A stretch of 64,000 nucleotides of DNA from Aliivibrio sp. S3MY1 (GTDB lineage: Bacteria; Pseudomonadota; Gammaproteobacteria; Enterobacterales; Vibrionaceae). The notes under the pieces were generated by a model, which worked only from the letters and a program-made list of their open reading frames with translations, searched no databases and was not told the DNA's origin. The stretch spans positions 62,001 to 126,000 of the forward strand of contig NZ_JARACO010000003.1 of the NCBI RefSeq assembly GCF_028765575.1, given 5' to 3'. Below, piece after piece: positions 1-8,450 of the stretch. Position 1 is the stretch's first letter; every line of letters begins with the position of its first letter. Position numbers and translations under genes: made by a program.

Positions 1-31
1 TTTGTATTTAAAGTTATTACTTGTCGTTCAG

Positions 32-415
32 TTATTCTCTATCTAAACAAGATTGCTCTGTGACTAAAATATCATTCTGTTTTTGGCCACGAGAATTACG
101 AATAAGATAACGATATGAAACGCCTTTTTCTAGTACCGGACGGATTTCTTGGTCTTTGCAGTAAGTCGTGATGCTGTTCTCGATAATTTGCGTGGTACTA
201 ACCTCGCCATTACCGCCATCTAAAAATACCATTTCAACCACACCTTGCTTCTCTTTTACTTGAATTAAGGTGAGTTGTCCCATCTCTAATGGAAGAGTAC
301 TAGCAAGAATACTGGCGCGATAATCGGCCAACATTTCTATTTTTTGTTGCTGTTCGTTAGAAGCACAACCTGAAAGCAGAATAGCGCTTAACGCAGTAAG
401 AATAAGTATTTTCAT
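32..415 (-). CDS. Small lipoprotein, probable type II secretion pilotin (AspS/GspS-beta type)
   Basis: A 127-residue protein with a short hydrophobic N-terminus ending in a lipobox (LLSGC, Cys17), so it should be processed by signal peptidase II and lipid-anchored. The rest is a small soluble domain with two cysteines (in TYCKDQ and EQSCLD) that could form a disulfide. The order of conserved-looking stretches (ADYRASILAS, LPLEMGQL, SYRYLIRNSRG) resembles what I recall of Vibrio AspS-type pilotins, which carry the GspD secretin to the outer membrane. That family call is from memory of the pattern, not a search; a generic lipoprotein is the alternative. No type II secretion gene lies beside it. 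A purine-rich AAAAAGAATCACA precedes the ATG. Confidence 0.6.
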   Translation of the reverse strand: MKILILTALSAILLSGCASNEQQQKIEMLADYRASILASTLPLEMGQLTLIQVKEKQGVVEMVFLDGGNGEVSTTQIIENSITTYCKDQEIRPVLEKGVSYRYLIRNSRGQKQNDILVTEQSCLDRE

Positions 416-488
416 TGTGATTCTTTTTAGTTAAATACAAGTGAGTTATGAACATGAATAGAGTAATGGATCATGTTTAAACAGGAAA

Positions 489-791
489 TTAAGCAGGAAG
501 CACTTTTTTAAATGGTTTCACGATGACATTCGCATAAACCCCAGCATCAATATATGGGTCGTTATTTGCCCATTCTTTAGCTGCATCGAGTGAATCAAAT
601 TCTGCAATAACGGTGGAGCCAGTAAAGCCTGCTTCACCCGGGTTTTCTGAATCGATTGCTGGCATTGGACCTGCTACTAATAAACGACCTTCATTTTGTA
701 GTAGGGTAAGACGTTCTAGATGTTTTTCACGAACACTTAAACGACGTTCTAAACTGTTTTCAACATCTTGAGAAAAAATTACATACCACAT
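489..791 (-). CDS. yciI: YciI family protein
   Basis: A 100-residue protein of the YciI family (ferredoxin-like alpha/beta dimer). It begins MWYVIFSQD, has the family's VAGPMP segment near residue 40 and ends in the usual [14 protein letters not shown] block. Length is normal for the family. A good ribosome binding site (AAAGGACTCAACT) precedes the ATG. The biochemical role of the family is unsettled; related enzymes use a conserved His/Asp pair. It lies just downstream of yciA and yciB in the same orientation, the usual enterobacterial/Vibrio neighbourhood next to trp. Confidence 0.9.
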   Translation of the reverse strand: MWYVIFSQDVENSLERRLSVREKHLERLTLLQNEGRLLVAGPMPAIDSENPGEAGFTGSTVIAEFDSLDAAKEWANNDPYIDAGVYANVIVKPFKKVLPA

Positions 792-839
792 AGTTGAGTC
801 CTTTTATTTTGTATCATCATTGATATAACCATCATAAAA

Positions 840-866
840 AAAGCTCCGGCTATAAACCAGAGCTTT
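840..866 (-). terminator. Terminator between yciA and yciI
   Basis: Inverted repeat AAAGCTC/GAGCTTT with flanking A and T runs. It sits directly downstream of the yciA stop on the minus strand, so yciA probably ends here and yciI has its own promoter. Confidence 0.65.
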
Positions 867-895
867 TTACTAATTAATCAGAAAAATTCTAATAA

Positions 896-1318
896 CTACG
901 CAGTTTTAGGGATTGGACGCGGTTTTCCTTTCGCATCAATCGCAACATAGTTAAATGTAGCGTCACATACCATAAAGCGGTCACCAATACCGTGCTCTTT
1001 AATTGGTTTAACCCACACCTCAAGATTAATCGACATTGAAGTATGGCCAATTTTTACACATTCGCCATAGCAACAAACAACATCACCTACTTTTACTGGT
1101 TTTTTAAAAGTAATACTAGAAACAGACACGGTAACAATACGGCCACCAGAAATTTCTTTAGCTAAAATACCACCAGCTAAATCCAGCTGTGACATGATCC
1201 ATCCGCCAAAGATATCACCATTGGCATTGGTGTCTGCTGGCATTGAAAGAGTACGTAGAAGGAGTTGGCCTTTAGGCGCTTGTCCAAGAGATGATGGAGT
1301 TGTCAAATTGATTTCCAA
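896..1318 (-). CDS. yciA: Acyl-CoA thioesterase YciA
   Basis: A 140-residue single hotdog-fold protein that hydrolyses acyl-CoA thioesters. The family signature MPADTNANGDIFGGWIMSQ is present at residues 27-45, including the catalytic Asp in NGDIFGG, followed by VKVGDVVCCYGECV in the central strands. Length matches the E. coli protein. The start is a TTG codon; the next in-frame ATG is Met27 inside the conserved core, so TTG is the only reasonable start, although the ribosome binding site is weak. Hexameric assembly is known for the family and not visible here. Confidence 0.92.
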   Translation of the reverse strand: MEINLTTPSSLGQAPKGQLLLRTLSMPADTNANGDIFGGWIMSQLDLAGGILAKEISGGRIVTVSVSSITFKKPVKVGDVVCCYGECVKIGHTSMSINLEVWVKPIKEHGIGDRFMVCDATFNYVAIDAKGKPRPIPKTA

Positions 1319-1370
1319 TACAACTAAAATGAAATTATGCAGAGTCTACCATAAAAAAACAGATATAAAA

Positions 1371-1397
1371 AAGCCGTGCGATAAAGCAGCACGGCTT
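1371..1397 (-). terminator. Terminator downstream of yciB
   Basis: Perfect 9-bp inverted repeat AAGCCGTGC/GCACGGCTT, with a run of A just before it on the plus strand giving a U tract on the minus-strand transcript. It lies between the yciB stop and yciA start. Confidence 0.75.
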
Positions 1398-1421
1398 ATG
1401 TCTTTTTGTTTGAGTTTTTTG

Positions 1422-1967
1422 TTACTCTTGTTTTTCTTTTTTCTCTTTTGGCATGTGTTTATAAACGTACATACCAGTAAGCAGTGTATATAAAAAGGTT
1501 AATCCAAGTAAGCCAAAGACTTTAAAGTTAACCCATACATCCAATGGCATTTCGAATGCTACGTATAAGTTGGCAATTGCACATACGGTGAAAAATAAGA
1601 TCCAAGCGTAGTTGATCTTGTTCCACTGAGAGTCAGTAAGCGTCACTTCTTTGCCTAGCATACCTTTGATTACAGGCTTTCCAATGATCTGAGAAACCAT
1701 TAAACCAGCAGCAAAAACGCAGTATACAATCGTTACTTTCCATTTAATGAAGTTGTCATCATGTAAGAAGATCGTCATTCCACCGAAGACGGTTACCATA
1801 AGAAAGGTGATTAGCTGCATTTTTTCAACTTTCTTATAAAGAACGTAAGTCAAAACAAGTTGAACAGCTGTTGCTATGATAAGTGCGCCTGTTGCGGTGT
1901 AAATATCGTACATTTTGTACAGGGTAAAAAAGATAATCAGTGGGATAAAATCTAAAATCTGTTTCAT
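1422..1967 (-). CDS. yciB: Inner membrane septation protein YciB (IspZ)
   Basis: A polytopic inner-membrane protein of the YciB/intracellular septation protein A family, with about five hydrophobic segments and the conserved blocks [24 protein letters not shown] and WVNFKVFGL. The family is linked to cell-envelope and division integrity. I place the start at the ATG giving MKQILDF, which matches the E. coli N-terminus; a TTG six codons upstream also opens the frame but adds residues without family support. The resulting length, about 181 residues, is normal. Confidence 0.93.
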   Translation of the reverse strand: MKQILDFIPLIIFFTLYKMYDIYTATGALIIATAVQLVLTYVLYKKVEKMQLITFLMVTVFGGMTIFLHDDNFIKWKVTIVYCVFAAGLMVSQIIGKPVIKGMLGKEVTLTDSQWNKINYAWILFFTVCAIANLYVAFEMPLDVWVNFKVFGLLGLTFLYTLLTGMYVYKHMPKEKKEKQE

Positions 1968-2082
1968 ATTTATAGGTTGAGCCAATAATTAATTATGTAG
2001 CGAGTGTATCTAAAATTTAGAGGGGAGGGAATCGCTAAAAATTGCTTGTTACATTTTATGCGTGCTTGTTGGTGAAAAAGAA

Positions 2083-2131
2083 AAGCCAACTCATATGCTT
2101 TCAGCTAGAAAGAGCAAATGTGAGTCGGCTT
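2083..2131 (-). terminator. Imperfect terminator after the gltP 3' fragment
   Basis: An imperfect inverted repeat (AGCCAACTCA.. with ..TGAGTCGGCT) with an A-rich flank giving U's on the minus transcript. It differs in sequence from the terminator after the complete gltP at 6036-6055, so the two gltP 3' ends also have different downstream DNA. Confidence 0.5.
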
Positions 2132-2161
2132 AATAATATCTGATGTAAAGAAGTAATGAAT

Positions 2162-2845
2162 TTATGCTTCTTTATTTTCTGTCGCTGTTTCGACTGTTTC
2201 TTCAACCATTGAGTCAACAATCACTGCACACGCAGCATCACCAGTGATGTTCAGAGCAGTACGGATCATGTCAAAGATTCGATCCAATGCAAATAGAAGT
2301 GGTAGACCTTCGATTGGGATACCAGCAGCAAGTAGAACAGCAACGACTAGGAAAGAGGGACCAGGAACACCGGCTTGACCAACAGCACCTAGCGTTGATG
2401 TCACAATAATTGCAACATAAGCCCCAATTGACAGATCAATGTTGAACAGTTGAGCAAAGAAGATAGCTACGAGACCGTAGTAAATTGCATTACCAGACAT
2501 GTTGATCGTTGCGCCTAATGGCAGAACAAATGATGCGGTAGAGTTACGAACACCTAAATCTTTTTCAACGGTTTCCATAGTGACAGGAAGTGTTGCCATT
2601 GATGACGCTGTTGATAATGCAACAGCTTGTGGCTTCTTCATTGCAATCAGGAATTTCTTTGCAGAGGTTTTAGTTAGTAGGCCAACCATTAATGGATAAG
2701 CAATAAAACCAAACACAAGAATAGCAGCAACATAAACAACGAATAGTTTAAATACGACCATTAGCGCGCCGAAACCAAACGTACCTACAGCCTCAGCCAT
2801 TAAACCAAACACACCGATAGGGGCGATGATCATTACTTTATTTAA
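2162..2845 (-). pseudogene. 3' half of a second gltP copy (truncated symporter)
   Basis: An open frame of 223 residues that matches the C-terminal half of the complete symporter at 6086-7336, beginning at the NKVMIIAPIG segment. DNA identity is roughly 93-95% by eye over about 670 bp. Homology stops abruptly near 2845, where the reading frame continues into unrelated AT-rich DNA. The N-terminal half, about 190 residues with the first transmembrane helices, is missing, so it cannot work as a transporter on its own. The two copies differ mostly at silent sites and in their last residues (EETVETATENKEA here, EDEKAVEVKK in the full gene). They are therefore different alleles rather than a fresh duplication. 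Confidence 0.85.
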
Positions 2846-3011
2846 TATGGTAAGTGATTGAAAAGGTTTGATTAATTATTTTTTATTGTTTTAGCTAGCT
2901 AAGTGTCTGATTGAAAGGAATTGTTTTCTAAACTTTACTTTTTATTACTGTTTTGTTCACAACTAGGCATAAAGCTACTCAAATTGTGCTTTATGCCCGT
3001 TACATTGACAA

Positions 3012-5939
3012 TTAGTTCCAGTTTTTAATTATGTTTTCTAGCTCTAAGCAAGAATTATTTTCTTCCATTACTTTTCTTAGATTAGAAAACTCTTTTGAAA
3101 TTTCATATGAGTTTTGATTGCGTTTCTTTTTATCAGTAAATCTAGTTTTTTTTATGACATTAAGGCTGACCAATTTGACAAGTGTCTGAGAATCTTTCTT
3201 CATCTTTCTTTCTATATCTTCTTTGGTCATCACTTTAAATTCACTATTAAACCAAAATAAGGAAATGCATTTCAGAATCTTGCTCTTCAAGTCAAAGCTA
3301 TCAGAATTTTTATTGGAAAGGTGCTTCAATATTCCAGTCATATTACAATTCGATGTTTCGAAGTTATCTAAACTTAAGTCAATGTTTCCTGAAACTAATT
3401 TCCCTAAAAACTGGGAATTGTTGAAGAAAGTTTTTTCATCAAACTTACAATGAGACAGGCAGTCATAATTTTCAAAGTGACTCTTATCAACTGTTAAACC
3501 AGTGAAGTTAAACGTTGGTTTTTTAGCTGATGATGAATGAACATTGAATAAGCATAAGTTGTTGATTTTATTATCTGAAACTCCAAATAAATCCATCATT
3601 AATATGGTTCTTTCATTTATGTCTTTTAATTCTAGCAAAGTTAGAAGGAATAAAAATAACGATGATACCAACTTTTTATTTTGGATTTCCATTTCATCAG
3701 ATTTTAATGATTCAATGAAGATCCATATGTTGTCTTTTATGTCGCTACTATTAATATCCTCACTTTTTAGTCTATTAAATAGCTCCTTTTCAATAAAACC
3801 GCCGTATTGAACATCACTAGTAAAAATATCTTGAATATGCTCATCAATATTTTCTAAATGATCATCTCGAATCGACTTTAGAATGCTGAGACATTTGAAA
3901 TGATCGTTAAAGAAATCATATCGGAACCAAGCTAAAGTCGAGTCTTGGTTAGAGCGCATTAGAGGATGAGCAAAAAATTTGTCAATATTTTTCTCTGAAT
4001 TTCTAATCGTACTCTTACTTAGTATTTTAGATAGCTGTTCTTTTGTAACTGTACCACTATATTTATTTGCGATATCTAGGAAAACATTAACCTGCGAGTC
4101 GATGCTATTATTATCTAGTTTTTTTATTTCACGTTCACATGACTTTGCTATGATGACGTCATTCGTAAAATTTTGGTTAAGTAAACTGGATTCTGAAATT
4201 AATGCTTCATCTTTGGAACCAAACAGGTTGTCTTTTATCATATCCAAAATATAAGGAATATAAGACTTATCATCATCTTTATTTAGTGCGAAATGTTTCG
4301 CTAAATCAATTGCTTGTTTGTATTGCCTTTCTGTTTCATCAAAATGTTTTTTGAAGTATTCTTCTGTTAATTTCTTATCAAATGGTAATAATTTCACTTT
4401 CTTTATTTGTGAACTGTACTCTGTTTCATCCTCCCAAAAATAATCTCTACATGTTAATAGAATTTTAGCCTTTGCAAAATTATCTGAGTATTTTTCAAAA
4501 ATTGTTTTTATAAACTCTGTATTGTTAAATTTTTCACCTAACTTACTTATTACTTCATCAATTCCATCAATTGCAATAATTAATTGACCATTATCTATGG
4601 AAAGCTCAAGTTGACTAGCATCGATACTGTTATTAACGTTTTTCTTTTGAGCTAGGGCTTTGTAGAAGTCAAAAATGTTATCAATTTTTCCATTGTTAAT
4701 AATCTCATTTATTATCTCGTGAGAGTTAATGAATAGTACATTACAATCATTATTTTTTGATTTACTTACTTGGTCTAAGAAATATTTAACAACGGTTGTT
4801 TTTCCAATACCACCAGTTCCTTTAAGTACCATTAAGGGGCACTCGGTAGCATTAAACCATTCCCATAGTAAAATATCAGCTGTTTTATCTTCCGATTTTT
4901 CAGTATATGGTCTAACAAAATCATCAATATTAAATCGTCCTTGATGGAAAATGTTCATTTCGAACAGGTCGTTACACAAACTCTGATTTGAAAATTCTGA
5001 TAAGGTATAAATGTCAATATCGGATATTTTTTTAGAAAAAAGATCTTTAATTCTTGATTTGTCCAAACTACCACCTTGCCTATTTTCATTATCTACAAGA
5101 ATGATAGTTTTGATGTTTTCTATAATTTTAGTTTCTATTAGATGCTTAGCTATTCTATTTTGGCTAGTATACTTACTGAAATAAATAAACTGAACATGAC
5201 CGAACATGCCGTTCAGTTTATATACTTCATGACAGTTTCCATTTGAATAAGTATATTCACGGGATACTTCATCTAACTTCGAAGATGGGAGGTGTTTTGA
5301 TTTGAAGATATTGACATATTTACTAACCGATATGTTTCGTTTTGGCATATTTTGGTCGGAAATTAACTTTAATATTTTTGATATTTCAGTGTGACTAGCT
5401 ATACAATTTTCTGGATCGCTTTCTTCTTTGTAATTCCGAATCAATACAGTATTTTTTCTGTACGTTGACTTCTTATCAACGATATCTTTTTTTATCTCAA
5501 GTATATATGGTGCGTTGTCAATTGAGATTGCGAGTAGTTTCTTCCCTTGATACTCAAAAGTATTAATTTGATATAAACTATCAATTTCAGGTAAATCAAT
5601 GTTTTTATCTTCAGGGAGTGTTGAGAAGTGCTTCTTAACTCTTTTTGTTAACTCATCCTTCAGTTTTTCGGTCTTTTTAATTAAGTCGGGGGCTAGTTCA
5701 TCGCTAATATGAAAATCACAGAATTCTTTAGAGTCATCATCATAACCAAAAATTAAATGTTTTTTAGATTCGTCAGAGCTTTGGACATTAAATAGTGCGG
5801 AGAAATCCTTTAAAAATTCCCCCCATTCTTTTTGAATATCTTTATCTTTATCTTTATTTGTCCAATACCAAGTTTTTTTAAACTCAGTGGTTAAAGTTTC
5901 CCCATTAGCTGTGAAACTTTCAATTGTGATTTCGTTCAT
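3012..5939 (-). CDS. Schlafen-like (AlbA_2) / NACHT NTPase with pentapeptide-like C-terminus, probable anti-phage STAND protein
   Basis: A 975-residue protein. Residues about 5-185 look like a Schlafen AlbA_2 domain (TEFKKTW, then HLIFGYDDD, then YRKNTVLIRN). Residues about 215-340 form a further alpha/beta region I cannot name. A NACHT-type NTPase follows: Walker A GTGGIGKTT at residues 374-382 and Walker B LIIAIDGIDE with the acidic cluster at 458-462. Near residues 815-875 there is a pentapeptide-repeat-like stretch (NFTGL, CLSHCKF, NSQFLGK), then a basic, helical end. This layout (N-terminal effector, STAND NTPase, repeat sensor) is typical of bacterial NACHT/Avs-like defence proteins; the defence role is inferred. 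The gene is visibly more AT-rich than its neighbours and sits between two gltP 3' copies. ATG at 5939 is chosen; an upstream TTG at 5954 is possible and neither has a strong ribosome binding site. Confidence 0.8.
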   Translation of the reverse strand: MNEITIESFTANGETLTTEFKKTWYWTNKDKDKDIQKEWGEFLKDFSALFNVQSSDESKKHLIFGYDDDSKEFCDFHISDELAPDLIKKTEKLKDELTKRVKKHFSTLPEDKNIDLPEIDSLYQINTFEYQGKKLLAISIDNAPYILEIKKDIVDKKSTYRKNTVLIRNYKEESDPENCIASHTEISKILKLISDQNMPKRNISVSKYVNIFKSKHLPSSKLDEVSREYTYSNGNCHEVYKLNGMFGHVQFIYFSKYTSQNRIAKHLIETKIIENIKTIILVDNENRQGGSLDKSRIKDLFSKKISDIDIYTLSEFSNQSLCNDLFEMNIFHQGRFNIDDFVRPYTEKSEDKTADILLWEWFNATECPLMVLKGTGGIGKTTVVKYFLDQVSKSKNNDCNVLFINSHEIINEIINNGKIDNIFDFYKALAQKKNVNNSIDASQLELSIDNGQLIIAIDGIDEVISKLGEKFNNTEFIKTIFEKYSDNFAKAKILLTCRDYFWEDETEYSSQIKKVKLLPFDKKLTEEYFKKHFDETERQYKQAIDLAKHFALNKDDDKSYIPYILDMIKDNLFGSKDEALISESSLLNQNFTNDVIIAKSCEREIKKLDNNSIDSQVNVFLDIANKYSGTVTKEQLSKILSKSTIRNSEKNIDKFFAHPLMRSNQDSTLAWFRYDFFNDHFKCLSILKSIRDDHLENIDEHIQDIFTSDVQYGGFIEKELFNRLKSEDINSSDIKDNIWIFIESLKSDEMEIQNKKLVSSLFLFLLTLLELKDINERTILMMDLFGVSDNKINNLCLFNVHSSSAKKPTFNFTGLTVDKSHFENYDCLSHCKFDEKTFFNNSQFLGKLVSGNIDLSLDNFETSNCNMTGILKHLSNKNSDSFDLKSKILKCISLFWFNSEFKVMTKEDIERKMKKDSQTLVKLVSLNVIKKTRFTDKKKRNQNSYEISKEFSNLRKVMEENNSCLELENIIKNWN

Positions 5940-5958
5940 ATTAAATAGTGCCAATCCG

Positions 5959-5975
5959 ATAGTTTATTAAACTAT
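5959..5975. promoter_or_regulatory. 17-nt palindrome just upstream of the NACHT gene
   Basis: Perfect inverted repeat with arms ATAGTTTA and TAAACTAT around one central base. It lies between a plausible minus-strand promoter (TTGAGT, 16-bp spacer, CATACT) and the start codon. It could bind a dimeric repressor or form a small RNA hairpin. No regulator gene is adjacent. Confidence 0.4.
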
Positions 5976-6035
5976 ACAGTCTTGTATGCTGGAATGCGAT
6001 CGGAGTATGATTTTATTTTGATTCTACTCAAAAAA

Positions 6036-6055
6036 AGCCACTTATAAAAGTGGCT
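6036..6055 (-). terminator. Terminator of the complete gltP gene
   Basis: Perfect 8-bp stem AGCCACTT/AAGTGGCT with ATAA loop, preceded on the plus strand by an A run (U tract on the minus transcript). It separates gltP from the NACHT gene, so the latter needs its own promoter. Confidence 0.8.
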
Positions 6056-6085
6056 GTTTCTAATCAGAGTGAAGAATTGAAGCTT

Positions 6086-7336
6086 CTATTTCTTTACCTC
6101 TACTGCCTTTTCGTCTTCAACCATTGAGTCAACAATCACAGCACACGCAGCATCACCAGTGATGTTCAGAGCGGTACGAATCATGTCAAAGATACGGTCT
6201 AATGCGAATAGAAGTGGTAGACCTTCGATTGGAATACCTGCAGAAAGTAGAACAGCAACGACTAGGAAAGAGGGACCAGGAACACCGGCTTGACCAACAG
6301 CACCTAGCGTTGATGTCACAATAATTGCTAGATAAGCCCCAATTGACAGATCAATATTGAATAGCTGAGCAAAGAAGATAGCGACTAGACCGTAATAAAT
6401 GGCATTACCAGACATGTTGATGGTTGCGCCTAATGGCAGAACAAATGATGCAGTAGAGTTACGAACACCTAAGTCTTTCTCAACCGTTTCCATTGTTACT
6501 GGCAGTGTAGCCATTGAAGAGGCTGTAGATAGTGCAACCGCTTGTGGTTTCTTCATTGCAAGAAGGAATTTTTTGGCTGAGGTTTTAGTTAGTAGGCCTA
6601 CCATTAATGGATAAGCAATAAAACCAAATATAAGAATAGCAGCAACATAAACAACGAACAGTTTAAACACCACCATTAGCGCGCCAAAACCAAACGTACC
6701 TACGGCTTCTGCCATCAAACCAAACACACCGATAGGGGCGATGATCATCACTTTGTTGATCATCCAAACCATGACATCAACAATGCTATTAACCGCATTG
6801 ATCATTGGCTCGCGACGCGTTTTTTCTAGTTTAGAAAGACCAATACCAAAAAATAAGCAGAAAACGAGAATTTGTAGAATGTTTGCTTCATTTAATGATT
6901 GGAATACGTTAGTTGGGATCATTCCTGTGATGGTTGCCCAGAATGTTGGTAGCTCACCTTTCGCAGCGTATGCTGATGAGAACATGCCTTCAACACCAGA
7001 GAGATCAATGCCTTTACCCGGTTCAAAAATCTCACCCATGAACAGTGCAAGTACAACAGCAAGCGCTGAAGTGATACCAAAGTAACCTAAAGTCGTTAAA
7101 CCAACTTTACCTGCGTTACTACTATTACCCAGACCTGCGGCTCCAGAGATTAGAGCAACAGCAACCAGTGGGATCACTAGCATTTTTATTAGGTTAATAA
7201 AGATTGTACCTAAAGGAGCAAACATCGCGGCAGATTGCCCCATTGTTGCACCAACCATGGTACCTACGATCATCGCAATAACGACTTGAACGCCAATATT
7301 GTTGAGAAGTCCTTTTTGTTGTAACACTTTGTTCAC
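6086..7336 (-). CDS. gltP: Proton/sodium:glutamate (dicarboxylate) symporter, GltP family
   Basis: A 416-residue inner-membrane protein of the dicarboxylate/amino acid:cation symporter (DAACS) family, which imports glutamate, aspartate or C4-dicarboxylates with protons or sodium. Family marks are present: the serine-rich reentrant loop with SSMATLPVTME, the NMSGNAIYYGL segment, GQAGVPGPSFL, and the final DRIFDMIRTALNITGDA block with substrate-binding residues. Length is normal and the ORF is intact. Substrate specificity cannot be read from the sequence. It is monocistronic, with a terminator on each side. Its 3' half is duplicated at 2162-2845. Confidence 0.9.
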   Translation of the reverse strand: MNKVLQQKGLLNNIGVQVVIAMIVGTMVGATMGQSAAMFAPLGTIFINLIKMLVIPLVAVALISGAAGLGNSSNAGKVGLTTLGYFGITSALAVVLALFMGEIFEPGKGIDLSGVEGMFSSAYAAKGELPTFWATITGMIPTNVFQSLNEANILQILVFCLFFGIGLSKLEKTRREPMINAVNSIVDVMVWMINKVMIIAPIGVFGLMAEAVGTFGFGALMVVFKLFVVYVAAILIFGFIAYPLMVGLLTKTSAKKFLLAMKKPQAVALSTASSMATLPVTMETVEKDLGVRNSTASFVLPLGATINMSGNAIYYGLVAIFFAQLFNIDLSIGAYLAIIVTSTLGAVGQAGVPGPSFLVVAVLLSAGIPIEGLPLLFALDRIFDMIRTALNITGDAACAVIVDSMVEDEKAVEVKK

Positions 7337-7643
7337 CTCTGTTCTGTTTTAGTAACAAGATAAGGCCTGCATATCTTGTTAAATATGTGTTTATTGGTTA
7401 AATATATTGGAGGTTGTTTTACACGTAATATTTACATCTATCAACAGTTTTATCAAATAGATCTCAACTTATGTGGTTTTATGTAGGGTGTTTGTTTCTT
7501 TTTTGTGCGCAGTGATGGTTGTTATTACTTATTGGATAAGTAGACCCTTAATTAATATTTAACGTAATAAAGCGAACAGAAAAAGGGAGGGATAAAAAAG
7601 AGCTCGTGATGAGCTCTTTTGGGGTGGGGTAATATGTTAAATG
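7337..7643. other. Intergenic region between gltP and trpA
   Basis: About 307 bases containing the gltP promoter region (AT-rich, no clear operator seen) and, at its far end, the trp operon terminator. No gene is visible. Confidence 0.6.
7596..7620 (-). terminator. trp operon terminator
   Basis: Perfect 10-bp inverted repeat AAAAGAGCTC/GAGCTCTTTT with a five-base loop, immediately downstream of trpA on the minus strand. Confidence 0.85.
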
Positions 7644-8450
7644 TTACTTTTGTGTTGCAGCTTTCATCGATGAAGTAAATGATGAAAGCGCTTCAAGTAA
7701 AGCGGCTGGATTATTTTGATGTTGTTCAATGAGCCTTACGGTCGCAGAGCCAGAAATAGCCCCTGCTGCGCCCGCTTTAATCGCTTCTTCAACTTGTGCT
7801 GGCTCTGAAATACCAAAACCTAGGATAGCAGGTGGTGCATCAAATTGGTTTAAGCGCTCTAATAGTTGAGCAACAGGCATACCTGCTTTGGTTTCTGCGC
7901 CAGTAACACCTGCACGAGAAAGAAGGTAAGTGTAGCCGCCACCTAATTTAGCAACGGTTTCTAACGTTTCATCTGATGCTGATGGTGGAGCGATGAAGAT
8001 TGGATGAACATTATGCTTAAGTGCATTTGCTCTAAATTCTTCAGATTCATTGGTTGGTACATCTGCAATTAGTACTGAATCCACACCGGCTTGTTGGCAT
8101 TTAGCATAGAAAGTATCAATGCCATTTGCGAACACAAGGTTAGCGTAAACCAATAGGCCAATTGGCGTTTCAGGGTATTTAGCGCGGATTTTTGAGATCA
8201 ATTCAAAACAAATTGTTGGCGTTGTTTTGCTGTCTAGCGCGCGAATGTTTGCGCCTTGAATAGTGGGGCCATCCGCTAAGGGATCTGAAAATGGAATGCC
8301 CAATTCAAGTGCATCTGCCCCTGATTCAATTAAGGTTTCCATGATCTGATAAGAAAGCTCTGGGTTTGGATCGCCAATGGTTACAAAAGGAACAAAGGCA
8401 CCTTGGTTTTTGTCTGCTAATTTAGCAAATAGGTCTTGATAACGATCCAT
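7644..8450 (-). CDS. trpA: Tryptophan synthase alpha subunit
   Basis: A 268-residue TIM-barrel enzyme that cleaves indole-3-glycerol phosphate to indole and glyceraldehyde 3-phosphate and channels indole to TrpB. The catalytic residues Glu49 ([10 protein letters not shown]) and Asp60 (SDPLADG) fall at the same numbers as in the enteric enzyme, and the phosphate-binding GFGIS and GAISGSA segments are present. Its start codon overlaps the trpB stop, indicating translational coupling. It is the last gene of the trp operon. Confidence 0.98.
   Translation of the reverse strand: MDRYQDLFAKLADKNQGAFVPFVTIGDPNPELSYQIMETLIESGADALELGIPFSDPLADGPTIQGANIRALDSKTTPTICFELISKIRAKYPETPIGLLVYANLVFANGIDTFYAKCQQAGVDSVLIADVPTNESEEFRANALKHNVHPIFIAPPSASDETLETVAKLGGGYTYLLSRAGVTGAETKAGMPVAQLLERLNQFDAPPAILGFGISEPAQVEEAIKAGAAGAISGSATVRLIEQHQNNPAALLEALSSFTSSMKAATQK

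Noticed and set aside
1194-1493. Plus-strand open frame opposite yciA and yciB
   Set aside because: Antisense shadow of two well-recognised genes, with no ribosome binding site and low-complexity phenylalanine-rich translation.
3012-5939. NACHT gene as part of a prophage or integrative element
   Set aside because: No integrase, transposase, phage structural gene or tRNA attachment site is visible; the only boundaries are the gltP repeats.
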